Program-made: the position numbers and the translations under genes
DNA from: a virus
Direction: 5' to 3' (one strand)
IMG/VR virus record: IMGVR_UViG_3300050033_000051
Coordinates: 1 to 21,842 of that record
Length of the DNA: 21,842 nucleotides
The notes under the pieces: model-generated
Seen by the model: only the letters and a program-made list of their open reading frames with translations
What the model was told of the DNA's origin: nothing
Database searches by the model: none
Shown here: positions 1-7,062 of the stretch, piece by piece
Numbering within the stretch: the stretch's first letter is position 1
Layout: each line of letters opens with the position of its first letter

Positions 1-1
1 T

Positions 2-427
2 AATCCTAATATGGGTGGTGAGGATGAAGTTGAGTTAGATGTTACCCAATTAGTTCAAGGTACTGAAGAAGCTAAAGCTAGCGCTGATTTATCTACACAA
101 AAAATGGAAGATTTATTAGGTAAATTCGATGAATTAGAACATAAATTAAGTAAAATGGATTTATTGAATAATAAAATTGATGATTTAGAACATGAAGTAG
201 AGAAAAGAAACCCAACGCCAATTGAAAAATTAGAGATGAGGTCATTTGATTCATTTCCTTATAATATAAAACTTAGTGATTACTGGAGTGAAAAAGAGGA
301 AAAATATAATGCATTAGGAAGTAACGATGAAGAATATGTTTTAACCCAAGATGATATTGATAATGAATACAACGAATCCAATATAAAAGATACTTTCGAG
401 GACGATTTTGATGAAAATAATTTCTAA
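2..427 (+). CDS. C-terminal part of an acidic coiled-coil protein, function unknown
   Basis: The reading frame is open from the left edge of the window, so the gene is probably cut off at its 5' end. An internal ATG at position 11 could be a start, but the bases before it lack the A-rich leader seen at other starts here. The visible part is about 140 residues. It has a heptad-like helical segment (roughly residues 28-66 counted from the ATG at 11, rich in Leu, Ile and Met at spaced positions with Lys and Glu between) that suggests a coiled coil. A strongly acidic tail rich in Asp, Glu and Asn ends in DENNF. No enzyme motif, signal peptide or membrane segment is visible. It is followed within 20 bases by a strong terminator, so it closes the upstream transcription unit. 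I do not recognise the family; a structural or scaffold-type phage protein would fit but is not shown. Confidence 0.7.
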   Translation, partial: NPNMGGEDEVELDVTQLVQGTEEAKASADLSTQKMEDLLGKFDELEHKLSKMDLLNNKIDDLEHEVEKRNPTPIEKLEMRSFDSFPYNIKLSDYWSEKEEKYNALGSNDEEYVLTQDDIDNEYNESNIKDTFEDDFDENNF

Positions 428-439
428 ATAATTTAAATC

Positions 440-463
440 AGGGGTGTATATACACCCCTTTTT
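440..463 (+). terminator. Rho-independent terminator after the first gene
   Basis: A perfect 18-base palindrome (441-458, GGGGTGTA arms) is followed by a run of T residues. It starts 13 bases after the stop codon at 427. The stem is much richer in G and C than the surrounding DNA. It separates the upstream transcription unit from the replication genes. Confidence 0.9.
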
Positions 464-513
464 AATTGATAATAAACCATTTATAATTTATATTTAAAAT
501 ATTTTATATAAAA

Positions 514-545
514 CTTGAAATATGTGTTTTTGTATCGTATCTTTA
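514..545 (+). promoter_or_regulatory. Bacteroidetes-type promoter for the gp32-like gene
   Basis: CTTG at 514-517 (TTG 515-517) is followed after exactly 20 bases by TATCTTTA at 538-545. This matches the known Bacteroidetes housekeeping promoter form, TTG near -33 and TAnnTTTG near -7. The same layout occurs at 2801-2832, identical at 25 of 32 positions, and on the minus strand at 14172-14141. Transcription would start near 550, leaving an untranslated leader of about 140 bases before the gp32-like start at 688. The rest of 428-687 holds only the terminator at 440-463, a weak mismatched hairpin near 563-583 and AT-rich leader; I see no gene in it. Confidence 0.72.
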
Positions 546-659
546 TTTAAAATAATCGATAAAAAAAGTGTTTTTCACATTTTTCTAGATATTTATATAT
601 GTATGAAGTTTGATACTTTATATCAATAAATTTTAGTACAAAAGATTATAGCACGTAAA

Positions 660-676
660 TAACAATTAAATAAATA
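660..676 (+). repeat. 17-base leader repeat, copy 1 (A-rich translation leader)
   Basis: TAACAATTAAATAAATA occurs here, 11 bases before the gp32-like start codon. It occurs again exactly at 3980-3996, just before the start at 4002. No Shine-Dalgarno sequence is present at either gene. Flavobacterial genes usually rely on A-rich, unstructured leaders, and this repeat fits that role. It could also be a chance or duplicated sequence in AT-rich DNA. Confidence 0.5.
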
Positions 677-687
677 TAAGTAAAATT

Positions 688-1593
688 ATGGTACAAACAA
701 AAACTCAGGACCCAATAGTGGCCGAAATGTTAAAACAGTATGAAAATACTCAATCTCCAAAACAAAACACAACCAAAACATTTGATTTAAAAAATTACTT
801 CTCAATCTATTTACCGGATGGTGTAAATACAGGTACGAAAAGAATTAGAATTTTACCATCTCAAGGTAATGGTAATCCGTTTTCATCAATGCAAGTTCAT
901 ACTAGACAAGTTAATGGTAAATGGCAAAAATACACATGTTTAAAACATAATAATGAAATCGATAAAGATTGTCCATTTTGTGAAGCTCGTCAAGAATTAC
1001 TAGCTAGCGGTAAAGAATCTGATAAAGAATTAGCTAAAAAATTCGGTAACAGAAAAATGCATATTCTTAGGGTTATTGATAGAGACCATGAAGAAGACGG
1101 TATTAAATTTTGGCGTTTTAATCTTGATTATAGAAATAAAGGTATTTATGATAATATAATATCTATAGTAAAAGTTTTTGGTAATATTAGTGATGCTGAA
1201 AAAGGACGTGATTTAATTATTAATATTGGTCGTGACCATAAAAAGAATTGTGTTATAACCGGTTTAGTACATTGTGACCCATCACCAGCACTTGAAGACA
1301 AAGGTTTATTAACTAGTTTAACCGAAGATAAAAGAACTTGGCAAGATATTTATGCTATTAAGGATTATTCATACCTTGAAATTATAGTATTAGGTGGAGA
1401 ACCAGTTTACGATAAAAATAATAAAATGTGGGTTGATAAAGCTACCTTAGATGGTGGTACTGCTGAAAGTAATGCTCAAAACGCTAATGCAACTTTTGAA
1501 GAAAAGGAAATCGTAATGGGTACTGATAAATTAAATAACCCCACTGAAATAACTATGGGTGGTAAGGATATCGAAGACGACCTCCCATTTTAA
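688..1593 (+). CDS. 32: gp32-like single-stranded DNA-binding protein
   Basis: Coats and protects single-stranded DNA during replication and recombination, and coordinates the replisome and the UvsX recombinase. At 301 residues it matches T4 gp32 in length (301). A zinc site is visible as His71-x12-Cys84-x10-Cys95-x2-Cys98, very close to T4 gp32 (His64-x12-Cys77-x9-Cys87-x2-Cys90). The core that follows is basic and aromatic, as expected for an OB-fold. The C-terminal region is acidic and low in complexity. It ends in EDDLPF, which resembles the tip of bacterial SSB (DDDIPF in E. coli) rather than a typical gp32 tail. The ATG is preceded by an A-rich leader and the promoter at 514-545; the gene is followed by the terminator at 1618-1646 and then uvsX. 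The family call is by motif spacing and gene order. Confidence 0.88.
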   Translation: MVQTKTQDPIVAEMLKQYENTQSPKQNTTKTFDLKNYFSIYLPDGVNTGTKRIRILPSQGNGNPFSSMQVHTRQVNGKWQKYTCLKHNNEIDKDCPFCEARQELLASGKESDKELAKKFGNRKMHILRVIDRDHEEDGIKFWRFNLDYRNKGIYDNIISIVKVFGNISDAEKGRDLIINIGRDHKKNCVITGLVHCDPSPALEDKGLLTSLTEDKRTWQDIYAIKDYSYLEIIVLGGEPVYDKNNKMWVDKATLDGGTAESNAQNANATFEEKEIVMGTDKLNNPTEITMGGKDIEDDLPF

Positions 1594-1617
1594 TTAAAGA
1601 ATATAAATAACATAAAT

Positions 1618-1646
1618 AAAGGCTGGTTAATTCCGGCCTTTATTTT
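1618..1646 (+). terminator. Rho-independent terminator between the gp32-like and uvsX genes
   Basis: A nine-pair stem with one G-T wobble (arms 1618-1626 and 1633-1641, AAAGGCTGG and CCGGCCTTT) surrounds a six-base loop and runs into T residues. It lies 25 bases after the gp32-like stop. No promoter of the TTG-N20-TATCTTTR form lies between it and uvsX. It probably reduces rather than abolishes read-through, giving more ssDNA-binding protein than recombinase; that is inference. Confidence 0.75.
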
Positions 1647-1675
1647 CAAATAACGTTTTATAAATAAAAAAAATT

Positions 1676-2773
1676 ATGGCGAAAACACCAGAAAAAAAGA
1701 AAAAAGCTATTAATGTATCTGAATTTGATATGGATAAATACTTCGAAGATGAAGGTTTAACAACCGTTGTTAAAGATAAAGACCTATCTTGGATACCATT
1801 TTCACCAGCTTACCATGAAGCATTAGGAATTCCCGGTGTAGCAAAGGGTTACATTACTGTATTTAAGGGTTATAGTAATACAGGTAAATCAACAGCTGCG
1901 TATGAAACAATGGCAGCATGTCAAAAATTAGGTATAGTACCCGTATTTATTGACACAGAAAACAATTTCACTTGGGAACATGCTAAAAATGTTGGTGTCC
2001 AATATGAAGAAGTTATTAATGAAGAAACAGGTGAAATAGAGAATTATAAAGGATTCTTTAAATACATTAATAATGATGCATTATTAAAAAAATATGGTAA
2101 TGTTGATTATAGTGATGGTACAATTAAAAAAGAATGTAGAACTGAAGCTGTAATTGAAGATGTTGCTAGATTTATGGATGAATTATTAGACGCACAAGCT
2201 AATGGTAAATTCCCACATGAGTTATGTTTTATATGGGATTCAGTAGGCTCACTTAATTGTAATAAATCCGTTAAATCTAAAACTGGTAATAATATGTTTA
2301 ATGCTGGTGCCATGGATAGTGCTTTTAAAGCTATAATGAACCATAAAATACCAGCTTCAAGAAAAGAAGATAAAGAATTTACTAATACATTTGTTTGTAT
2401 TAATAAAATATGGTTAGATAGTATGCAAGGTGCTGGTGTAACTAAATTAAAGGGTGGTGAAGCATTATACTCAGCAGCTAGAATGATTATACATTTTGGT
2501 GGTATAACCTCACACGGAACAGCAGCACTTAAAGCTACTAGTGGTGGACGTGAATATATTTTTGGTATATCAACTAAAGTAAAATGTGAAAAAAATCATA
2601 TTAATGGTATTGAGTGGGAAGGCAAAATAGCCTCTTCAGTTACTGGTTTTATGAATCCAGAAAAGAAAACTGAGTATATTAAGGATAATAAAAAAATGTT
2701 ATTAACTAAATTGGGTGTTTCTGATGGTGATATAAGTATTACTGAGGACAAAAGTGTCTCTGATATGTTTTAA
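1676..2773 (+). CDS. uvsX: UvsX-like (RecA family) recombinase
   Basis: An ATPase that forms filaments on ssDNA and drives strand exchange for recombination-dependent replication, working with the gp32-like protein. The 365-residue product has a RecA-type core. It shows a Walker A motif GYSNTGKST (65-73) and FIDTEN (91-96), whose Glu95 corresponds to the catalytic glutamate of RecA. Walker B lies in LCFIWDSV (183-190, Asp188). A GGEALYSAARM segment (260-270) matches the GG-x-AL stretch after DNA-binding loop L2. T4 UvsX is 391 residues, so this is slightly short but complete. The N-terminus is lysine-rich and the C-terminus acidic. The start ATG has an A-rich leader. A TATAAATA sequence at 1659-1666 is more likely part of that leader than a promoter. 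Bacterial RecA is less likely given the phage gene order and divergence. Confidence 0.88.
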   Translation: MAKTPEKKKKAINVSEFDMDKYFEDEGLTTVVKDKDLSWIPFSPAYHEALGIPGVAKGYITVFKGYSNTGKSTAAYETMAACQKLGIVPVFIDTENNFTWEHAKNVGVQYEEVINEETGEIENYKGFFKYINNDALLKKYGNVDYSDGTIKKECRTEAVIEDVARFMDELLDAQANGKFPHELCFIWDSVGSLNCNKSVKSKTGNNMFNAGAMDSAFKAIMNHKIPASRKEDKEFTNTFVCINKIWLDSMQGAGVTKLKGGEALYSAARMIIHFGGITSHGTAALKATSGGREYIFGISTKVKCEKNHINGIEWEGKIASSVTGFMNPEKKTEYIKDNKKMLLTKLGVSDGDISITEDKSVSDMF

Positions 2774-2800
2774 TTTTTTCTTAAAAAAAAAACGTTAAAT

Positions 2801-2832
2801 CTTGATATATCATTTTTTATGACGTATCTTTA
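2801..2832 (+). promoter_or_regulatory. Bacteroidetes-type promoter for the RNase H-helicase-nrdJ unit
   Basis: CTTG (2801-2804), a 20-base spacer and TATCTTTA (2825-2832) repeat the promoter upstream of the gp32-like gene with the same spacing and 25 of 32 identical positions. The predicted transcription start is near 2837-2838. That lies inside the left arm of the hairpin at 2833-2857. The promoter would serve the RNase H gene at 2893 and the genes that follow closely. Confidence 0.7.
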
Positions 2833-2866
2833 AAATGTCCCTTAAACAAGGACATTTATTTTTTTT
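2833..2866 (+). terminator. Terminator-like hairpin overlapping the promoter start region
   Basis: Eight-base arms AAATGTCC (2833-2840) and GGACATTT (2850-2857) enclose a nine-base loop and run into a long T tract. The hairpin would end transcripts arriving from uvsX. It starts right after the -7 element of the promoter, so transcripts beginning there would lack most of the left arm. The resulting insulation is inference from position. Confidence 0.72.
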
Positions 2867-2892
2867 AGTATTAACCTTTAATAGGTATTAAA

Positions 2893-3975
2893 GTGAAAAG
2901 AACCCCACCAAAAAATGGTGTAAATGAGAATAAAAAGAATGCCCTTGTAATTGATGGTAATGCTTTATTAAAATTTGGTTTCCATGGCGCTAAAGATGAA
3001 TATAATCATTTTGGTGAACACATAGGTGGTTTATACCAATTTCTCACAATTTTACGTAAATTATTAGATAGTGGAATCTATCATAATGTGTTTGTTTTTT
3101 GGGATGGCCCATTAAGTGGTAAATTACGTTATAACGTATATAAAGACTATAAAAGTAACCGTGATAAAAATTTCGAAACAGGAACATATTCACAAGATGT
3201 TGACTTAGTAAGACAAAAGAAATTAATTTGGAATTATTTAGAACAACTATGTATTAGACAACTTGAAGACCCTATTGTCGAGAGTGATGATTTTATAGGT
3301 CATTTCTGTATTAATAAATCTAATTTATATAATATAACTATATGTACTATAGATAGAGACATGTCACAATTAATATCTGAAAGTATTAAAATATATTTCT
3401 GTGATTTAAAAACTATTGTAAGTTTAGATAATTATAATGAATTTTTCCCACATCATCAAAGTAATGCATTATTAATTAAAATACTTGCCGGAGATAGTGG
3501 TGATTGTATTAAAGGTGTTAAAGGTGTTAAAGAACCAACACTACTTAAATATTTCCCAGTATTAACTGAAAGAGAGACTTCATTAGAAGAAATAATAAAT
3601 GAAGCTAAAATAATACAACAGTCTAGGATAGATAACAAAAAATCACCACTACAAGTGATTGAAAGTATCATAGGTGGCATAACTGATGGTTGTCAAGGTA
3701 AACAACTATATGAAATAAATAAGCTCATAATGGACCTTAAAAACCCTTTATTAACTAAAGACGCTATATCAAATTTTAATGACATTACAACCTTACCATT
3801 AAACCCTGAAGGTAGAAGTACTAAAAATGTATTTAAAAAGATAAAAGAAAATGGTTTAGACCGGTTAATTAGTGAGCAACAATTCGTTAATTATATCTTA
3901 CCATTTAAACGAATTATGAATAAAGAAAAAGAGAATTATAGTAAATACAGTGGTATTGAACTAATAGAAGAATAA
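2893..3975 (+). CDS. rnh: T4 RNase H-like 5'-3' nuclease (FEN family)
   Basis: Removes RNA primers and flaps from lagging-strand fragments. The 360-residue product (T4 RNase H is 305) has the acidic metal-binding pattern of the FEN/5'-nuclease family. The residues are Asp21 in ALVIDGNALL, Asp71 in VFVFWDGPL, Glu130/Asp132/Asp133 in VESDDFIGH, Asp154/Asp156 in CTIDRDMSQL, and Asp201/Asp204 in LAGDSGDCIKGVKGVKEP. That last stretch leads into the helix-hairpin-helix-like loop. A basic segment after Asp71 (KLRYNVYKDYKSNR) fits the helical arch. The start is GTG: an in-frame stop lies at 2872-2874 and there is no in-frame ATG before the first catalytic motif, so GTG at 2893 is the only standard start. 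The extra length lies mainly in the C-terminal half, beyond residue 225. Confidence 0.87.
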   Translation: MKRTPPKNGVNENKKNALVIDGNALLKFGFHGAKDEYNHFGEHIGGLYQFLTILRKLLDSGIYHNVFVFWDGPLSGKLRYNVYKDYKSNRDKNFETGTYSQDVDLVRQKKLIWNYLEQLCIRQLEDPIVESDDFIGHFCINKSNLYNITICTIDRDMSQLISESIKIYFCDLKTIVSLDNYNEFFPHHQSNALLIKILAGDSGDCIKGVKGVKEPTLLKYFPVLTERETSLEEIINEAKIIQQSRIDNKKSPLQVIESIIGGITDGCQGKQLYEINKLIMDLKNPLLTKDAISNFNDITTLPLNPEGRSTKNVFKKIKENGLDRLISEQQFVNYILPFKRIMNKEKENYSKYSGIELIEE

Positions 3976-3979
3976 CAAG

Positions 3980-3996
3980 TAACAATTAAATAAATA
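3980..3996 (+). repeat. 17-base leader repeat, copy 2
   Basis: Exact second copy of TAACAATTAAATAAATA (first at 660-676), starting four bases after the RNase H stop codon and ending five bases before the next start codon. It probably serves as the A-rich translation leader for the 157-residue gene. Confidence 0.5.
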
Positions 3997-4001
3997 ATAA
4001 A

Positions 4002-4475
4002 ATGGAAGTAAACAAAAAAATTGAAGAACAAAGATTCGAATTCTTATTGTACATTAATGGTCATATTATCTGTCAGAGATATTTCCATATTAAAGGTTTT
4101 AATGAGAAATCGTTAAAATCATTTGAATTACATAATATGGTATTCGAATGTGTTCATATCTTAAAAAATGATATGAAAGAAAAAACCAGAGAATATCTTT
4201 GGAAGTATTATCAACCGTACAAAGAACAAGTAGATACTGATATTGATAGACGAGATATTTATGAGAAAATAGATGACTTTAAATTTGAAGTTAGAGTTGA
4301 TAAGAAACCAGTGATTATCAGAGGTTTCAACGGAAATCAATTTCCGCCAAAAGTTAGATATCAAATTGATATTAAGGATATTATACATGATATCATAGGT
4401 TCAATACGACATTACTTAACATTAGAAAAATATACATATAATTATGTAGATAGTGATTGCGTTGTTGAAATTTAA
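4002..4475 (+). CDS. Conserved-looking phage protein of unknown function next to the helicase
   Basis: A 157-residue protein that I do not recognise. It is rich in charged and aromatic residues, has no membrane segment or signal peptide, and shows no nucleotide-binding or metal-binding motif. The N-terminal part looks like alternating strands (residues 11-33), followed by a helical part rich in Lys and Glu (about 45-75). A C-terminal region contains KPVIIRGFNGN (102-112) and a segment rich in Ile, Asp and His (123-139). It starts 26 bases after the RNase H gene and ends 27 bases before the helicase gene, so it is part of the replication operon. In T4 the small gene 40 precedes helicase gene 41 and the helicase loader gp59 is encoded near gene 32. 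A replication accessory role is therefore possible, but only position supports it. Confidence 0.75.
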   Translation: MEVNKKIEEQRFEFLLYINGHIICQRYFHIKGFNEKSLKSFELHNMVFECVHILKNDMKEKTREYLWKYYQPYKEQVDTDIDRRDIYEKIDDFKFEVRVDKKPVIIRGFNGNQFPPKVRYQIDIKDIIHDIIGSIRHYLTLEKYTYNYVDSDCVVEI

Positions 4476-4502
4476 GATATTTATAATAAACAGTTTTAAA
4501 AG

Positions 4503-7043
4503 ATGGTAAAAAAAGATAGAAGTACGTTAGGTTATTTAGGTCAGGCGTTTCAATTAAAATTCATTGGTCAATTATTGACCGATGAAAAATACGCTAATTC
4601 GGTAATTGATTTAGTAAAACCAGAGTATTTCGATGATGCTCAAATTAGACGTGTTGTAATGCATTTAAAGGATAATCATGAGCGATTTGGTTGTATACCC
4701 GACTACATAAGTATGGAAGGTATATTAAGAAATGAAACATCTGGACACCAATTAGAACATTGTTTAGGGTTATTAACTAAATCTAAGGAATTTGGATTTA
4801 ACAATTCATTACAAATACAAGACGTTGCTAAAACATTTTTTAAACAACAGGAAACAATTAAAGTCGCTAAAGAAATACTTAAAATAGCTGAAGAAGGTGA
4901 TACTAATAAATATCATTTATGTGAAGATTTACTTAGAAAAGCGTTAGAGTTTGGTATTGATAAAGATGAAATAATTGATGTTTTTGATGATATAGATGGT
5001 GTATTATCTGATGACTTCAGAAAGCCAGTACCGACAGGTATAATAGGTTTAGATAGTAATATGGGTGGTGGATTATCTAAAGGTGAGTTAGGGGTTATTC
5101 TAGCTGCTTTCGGTGTAGGTAAAGCACAACCACTTCATTCTAAAATATTAACACCTAATGGTTGGGTAACTATGGGAGATATTAAAATAGGTGATAAAGT
5201 AATAAGTAGAGACGGTAAATCTTGTAATGTAACTGGTGTTTTCCCTCAAGGTAAAAGGCCAATATATAAGATTAGTTTTAATGATGGGACTGAAACATTA
5301 TGTGATGAAGAACATTTATGGAGTGTTAATACTATAAACCAGCGAAATAGAAGTACTAAAAAAGATGGTAAGAATATTACATTGCCACCCGATAATACTT
5401 ATAAAACATTGAGTACTATCAATATGTATAAAAATGTTAAGGTTTGGAATAATAGAAGATTAAATTATAAAATACCAAATATATCTCCGGTTGAGTTTGA
5501 TAAAAAAGAATTATCAATAAATCCATATTTATTAGGTGTGATAATTGGTGATGGGTGTATTACTATACATAATTCACCACATTTTGTAACTAAAGATGTA
5601 GAAATAATTGAAAATGTTAGAAAAGTATATGAAAATATTTCAGTTTCTGAACATACTAGGTTAATAACTAAAAAAAATGGTGAAATAATTAAAAGGTCAT
5701 TAATTAAAGTATCGTTATTAAACATGATACAATTATTAAAGGGTATTGGATTGTATGGTAGTAATTCAAAGACTAAATTCATACCTAAAGATTATTTATA
5801 TACTAGTGTTTCTGATAGGGTTAAATTATTACAGGGACTAGTAGATACAGATGGTTATATAGATAAGCATAGATGTGAAATTTCAACTGTATCTGAGACA
5901 TTATCTTTGAATATAAAGGAACTTGTCCAATCATTAGGTGGTAAGGTTAAAATTACAACTAAAATTGGTAAATATGACGATATTGAGTGTAGTTTAGTAT
6001 ATAGAATTGGTTTTAGCTTTCCTAATAATGGTATTATACCATCATTATTAACTAGAAAGATAAATAGATTTAAACCAAGAACTAAATATAGTGATAACAA
6101 ATTCATTAAATCTATCGAATATTACGGTGAAGAAGAAGCTAAATGTATTATGGTTGATAATCCTGAACATTTGTATGTCACAGATGATTACATCGTAACA
6201 CATAATACAACCGCTATAACTAAAATTGCTAATACCGCTAAAAACCACGGGCAAAATGTTTTACAAATATTCTTTGAGGATAATCCTAAAGTTATTAGAA
6301 GAAAACATTACTCTTGTTGGACTGGAATAAGTTTAAATGACTTACAAGATAGACGAGCCGAAGTTAAAGAAAAGGTAATGATTGAACAATCAAAACCGGG
6401 TATTATTAAACTTAAAAAATTCCCTAGTGATGGTACCACGATACCAATGATTAGACAATATATTAGAAAACAAATCGCTCAGGGATTTAGACCTGATGTT
6501 ATTTTAATTGATTATATTGATTGTATTACACCGAGTCGTACATTTACTGATAATAATATTGCTGAGGGTAATATTATGAGACAATTTGAATCATTATTAG
6601 ATGAATTACAAATGGTTGGTTGGACGGCGATTCAAGGTAATAGAAGTTCTATTGGTGCTGATTTAGTTGAAGCTAATCAAATTGGTGGTTCCATTAAAAA
6701 AGGTCAAATTGGTCATTTTATAGTGTCAATAGCTAAAACATTAACACAAAAAGAAGACCATACAGCAACAATAGCTATTTTAAAATCTCGTTTTGGTCCT
6801 GATGGAATAATTTTTAGAAATTGTATATTTAATAATGCAACAGTACAAATAGAAACGTCTGACGATGATAATGGCGCTTCGTTTTCTAAAGATAAAGAAG
6901 TAATGAAAGTTGAAGATGGTAAAAAAATAAAAGCTGCGTTGACTGCGATTCAACTTAGAAAACAAATAATTACTGATGAAACAGTACCAGTTAAAATAGT
7001 ATCCCTTACTGGTCCAGATGAGGGTGATAATACTCAAGAATAA
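4503..7043 (+). CDS. 41: gp41-like replicative DNA helicase, interrupted by an intein
   Basis: DnaB-family hexameric helicase that unwinds the fork for leading and lagging strand synthesis. The precursor is 846 residues. Removing the 361-residue intein (208-568) leaves 485, close to T4 gp41 (475). The N-terminal domain (about 1-160) is helical and DnaB-N-like. The RecA-like domain starts near 176 (PTGIIGLDSNMGGGLSKGEL). Walker A is split by the intein: GVGK (204-207) joins TTAITKIA (569-576). Walker B is DVILIDYIDCITP (665-677, Asp670). A glutamine in a polar loop (TAIQGNRS, 708-715) fits the sensor region. The ATG is 27 bases after the preceding gene, with an A-rich leader. The precursor cannot bind ATP normally until splicing restores the Lys-Thr junction. 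The C-terminal tail is charged, of the kind that often contacts the primase. Confidence 0.9.
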   Translation: MVKKDRSTLGYLGQAFQLKFIGQLLTDEKYANSVIDLVKPEYFDDAQIRRVVMHLKDNHERFGCIPDYISMEGILRNETSGHQLEHCLGLLTKSKEFGFNNSLQIQDVAKTFFKQQETIKVAKEILKIAEEGDTNKYHLCEDLLRKALEFGIDKDEIIDVFDDIDGVLSDDFRKPVPTGIIGLDSNMGGGLSKGELGVILAAFGVGKAQPLHSKILTPNGWVTMGDIKIGDKVISRDGKSCNVTGVFPQGKRPIYKISFNDGTETLCDEEHLWSVNTINQRNRSTKKDGKNITLPPDNTYKTLSTINMYKNVKVWNNRRLNYKIPNISPVEFDKKELSINPYLLGVIIGDGCITIHNSPHFVTKDVEIIENVRKVYENISVSEHTRLITKKNGEIIKRSLIKVSLLNMIQLLKGIGLYGSNSKTKFIPKDYLYTSVSDRVKLLQGLVDTDGYIDKHRCEISTVSETLSLNIKELVQSLGGKVKITTKIGKYDDIECSLVYRIGFSFPNNGIIPSLLTRKINRFKPRTKYSDNKFIKSIEYYGEEEAKCIMVDNPEHLYVTDDYIVTHNTTAITKIANTAKNHGQNVLQIFFEDNPKVIRRKHYSCWTGISLNDLQDRRAEVKEKVMIEQSKPGIIKLKKFPSDGTTIPMIRQYIRKQIAQGFRPDVILIDYIDCITPSRTFTDNNIAEGNIMRQFESLLDELQMVGWTAIQGNRSSIGADLVEANQIGGSIKKGQIGHFIVSIAKTLTQKEDHTATIAILKSRFGPDGIIFRNCIFNNATVQIETSDDDNGASFSKDKEVMKVEDGKKIKAALTAIQLRKQIITDETVPVKIVSLTGPDEGDNTQE
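5124..6206 (+). other. Class 3 intein with LAGLIDADG endonuclease, in the helicase P-loop
   Basis: A 361-residue in-frame insertion (precursor residues 208-568) between the Walker A lysine and threonine. Its first residue is Ala, not Cys or Ser, so the usual first step of splicing cannot occur. The three residues that define class 3 inteins are all present: Trp273 after the block B His271 (EEHLW), Cys548 at block F position 4 (AKCIMVD), and Thr566 before the terminal His567-Asn568. The next extein residue is Thr569, as class 3 requires Ser or Thr. In known class 3 inteins the block F cysteine makes the first nucleophilic attack. Two LAGLIDADG motifs, LLGVIIGDG (343-351) and LLQGLVDTDG (442-451), show a homing endonuclease that looks intact. 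The precise edges come from restoring the P-loop. Confidence 0.9.
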
Positions 7044-7062
7044 TAATTTAAATAAAATAAAA

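Noticed and set aside
563-583. Hairpin in the leader of the gp32-like gene, possible attenuator
   Set aside because: The stem has only three pairs by the loop, then an A-A mismatch and A-T pairs; too weak in such AT-rich DNA.
1602-1609. TATAAATA just after the gp32-like gene as a late promoter
   Set aside because: It lies upstream of a terminator (1618-1646), which would end any transcript started there before uvsX.
5465-6254. Minus-strand open frames of 68-105 codons inside the helicase intein
   Set aside because: They are antisense to a strongly supported gene, have no promoter or leader, and their composition reflects the opposite strand.
7018-7062. Upstream in-frame ATG that would extend nrdJ by 15 residues into the helicase gene
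   Set aside because: It lies inside the helicase coding sequence and lacks an A-rich leader; the ATG at 7063 has one and gives a normal NrdJ N-terminus.
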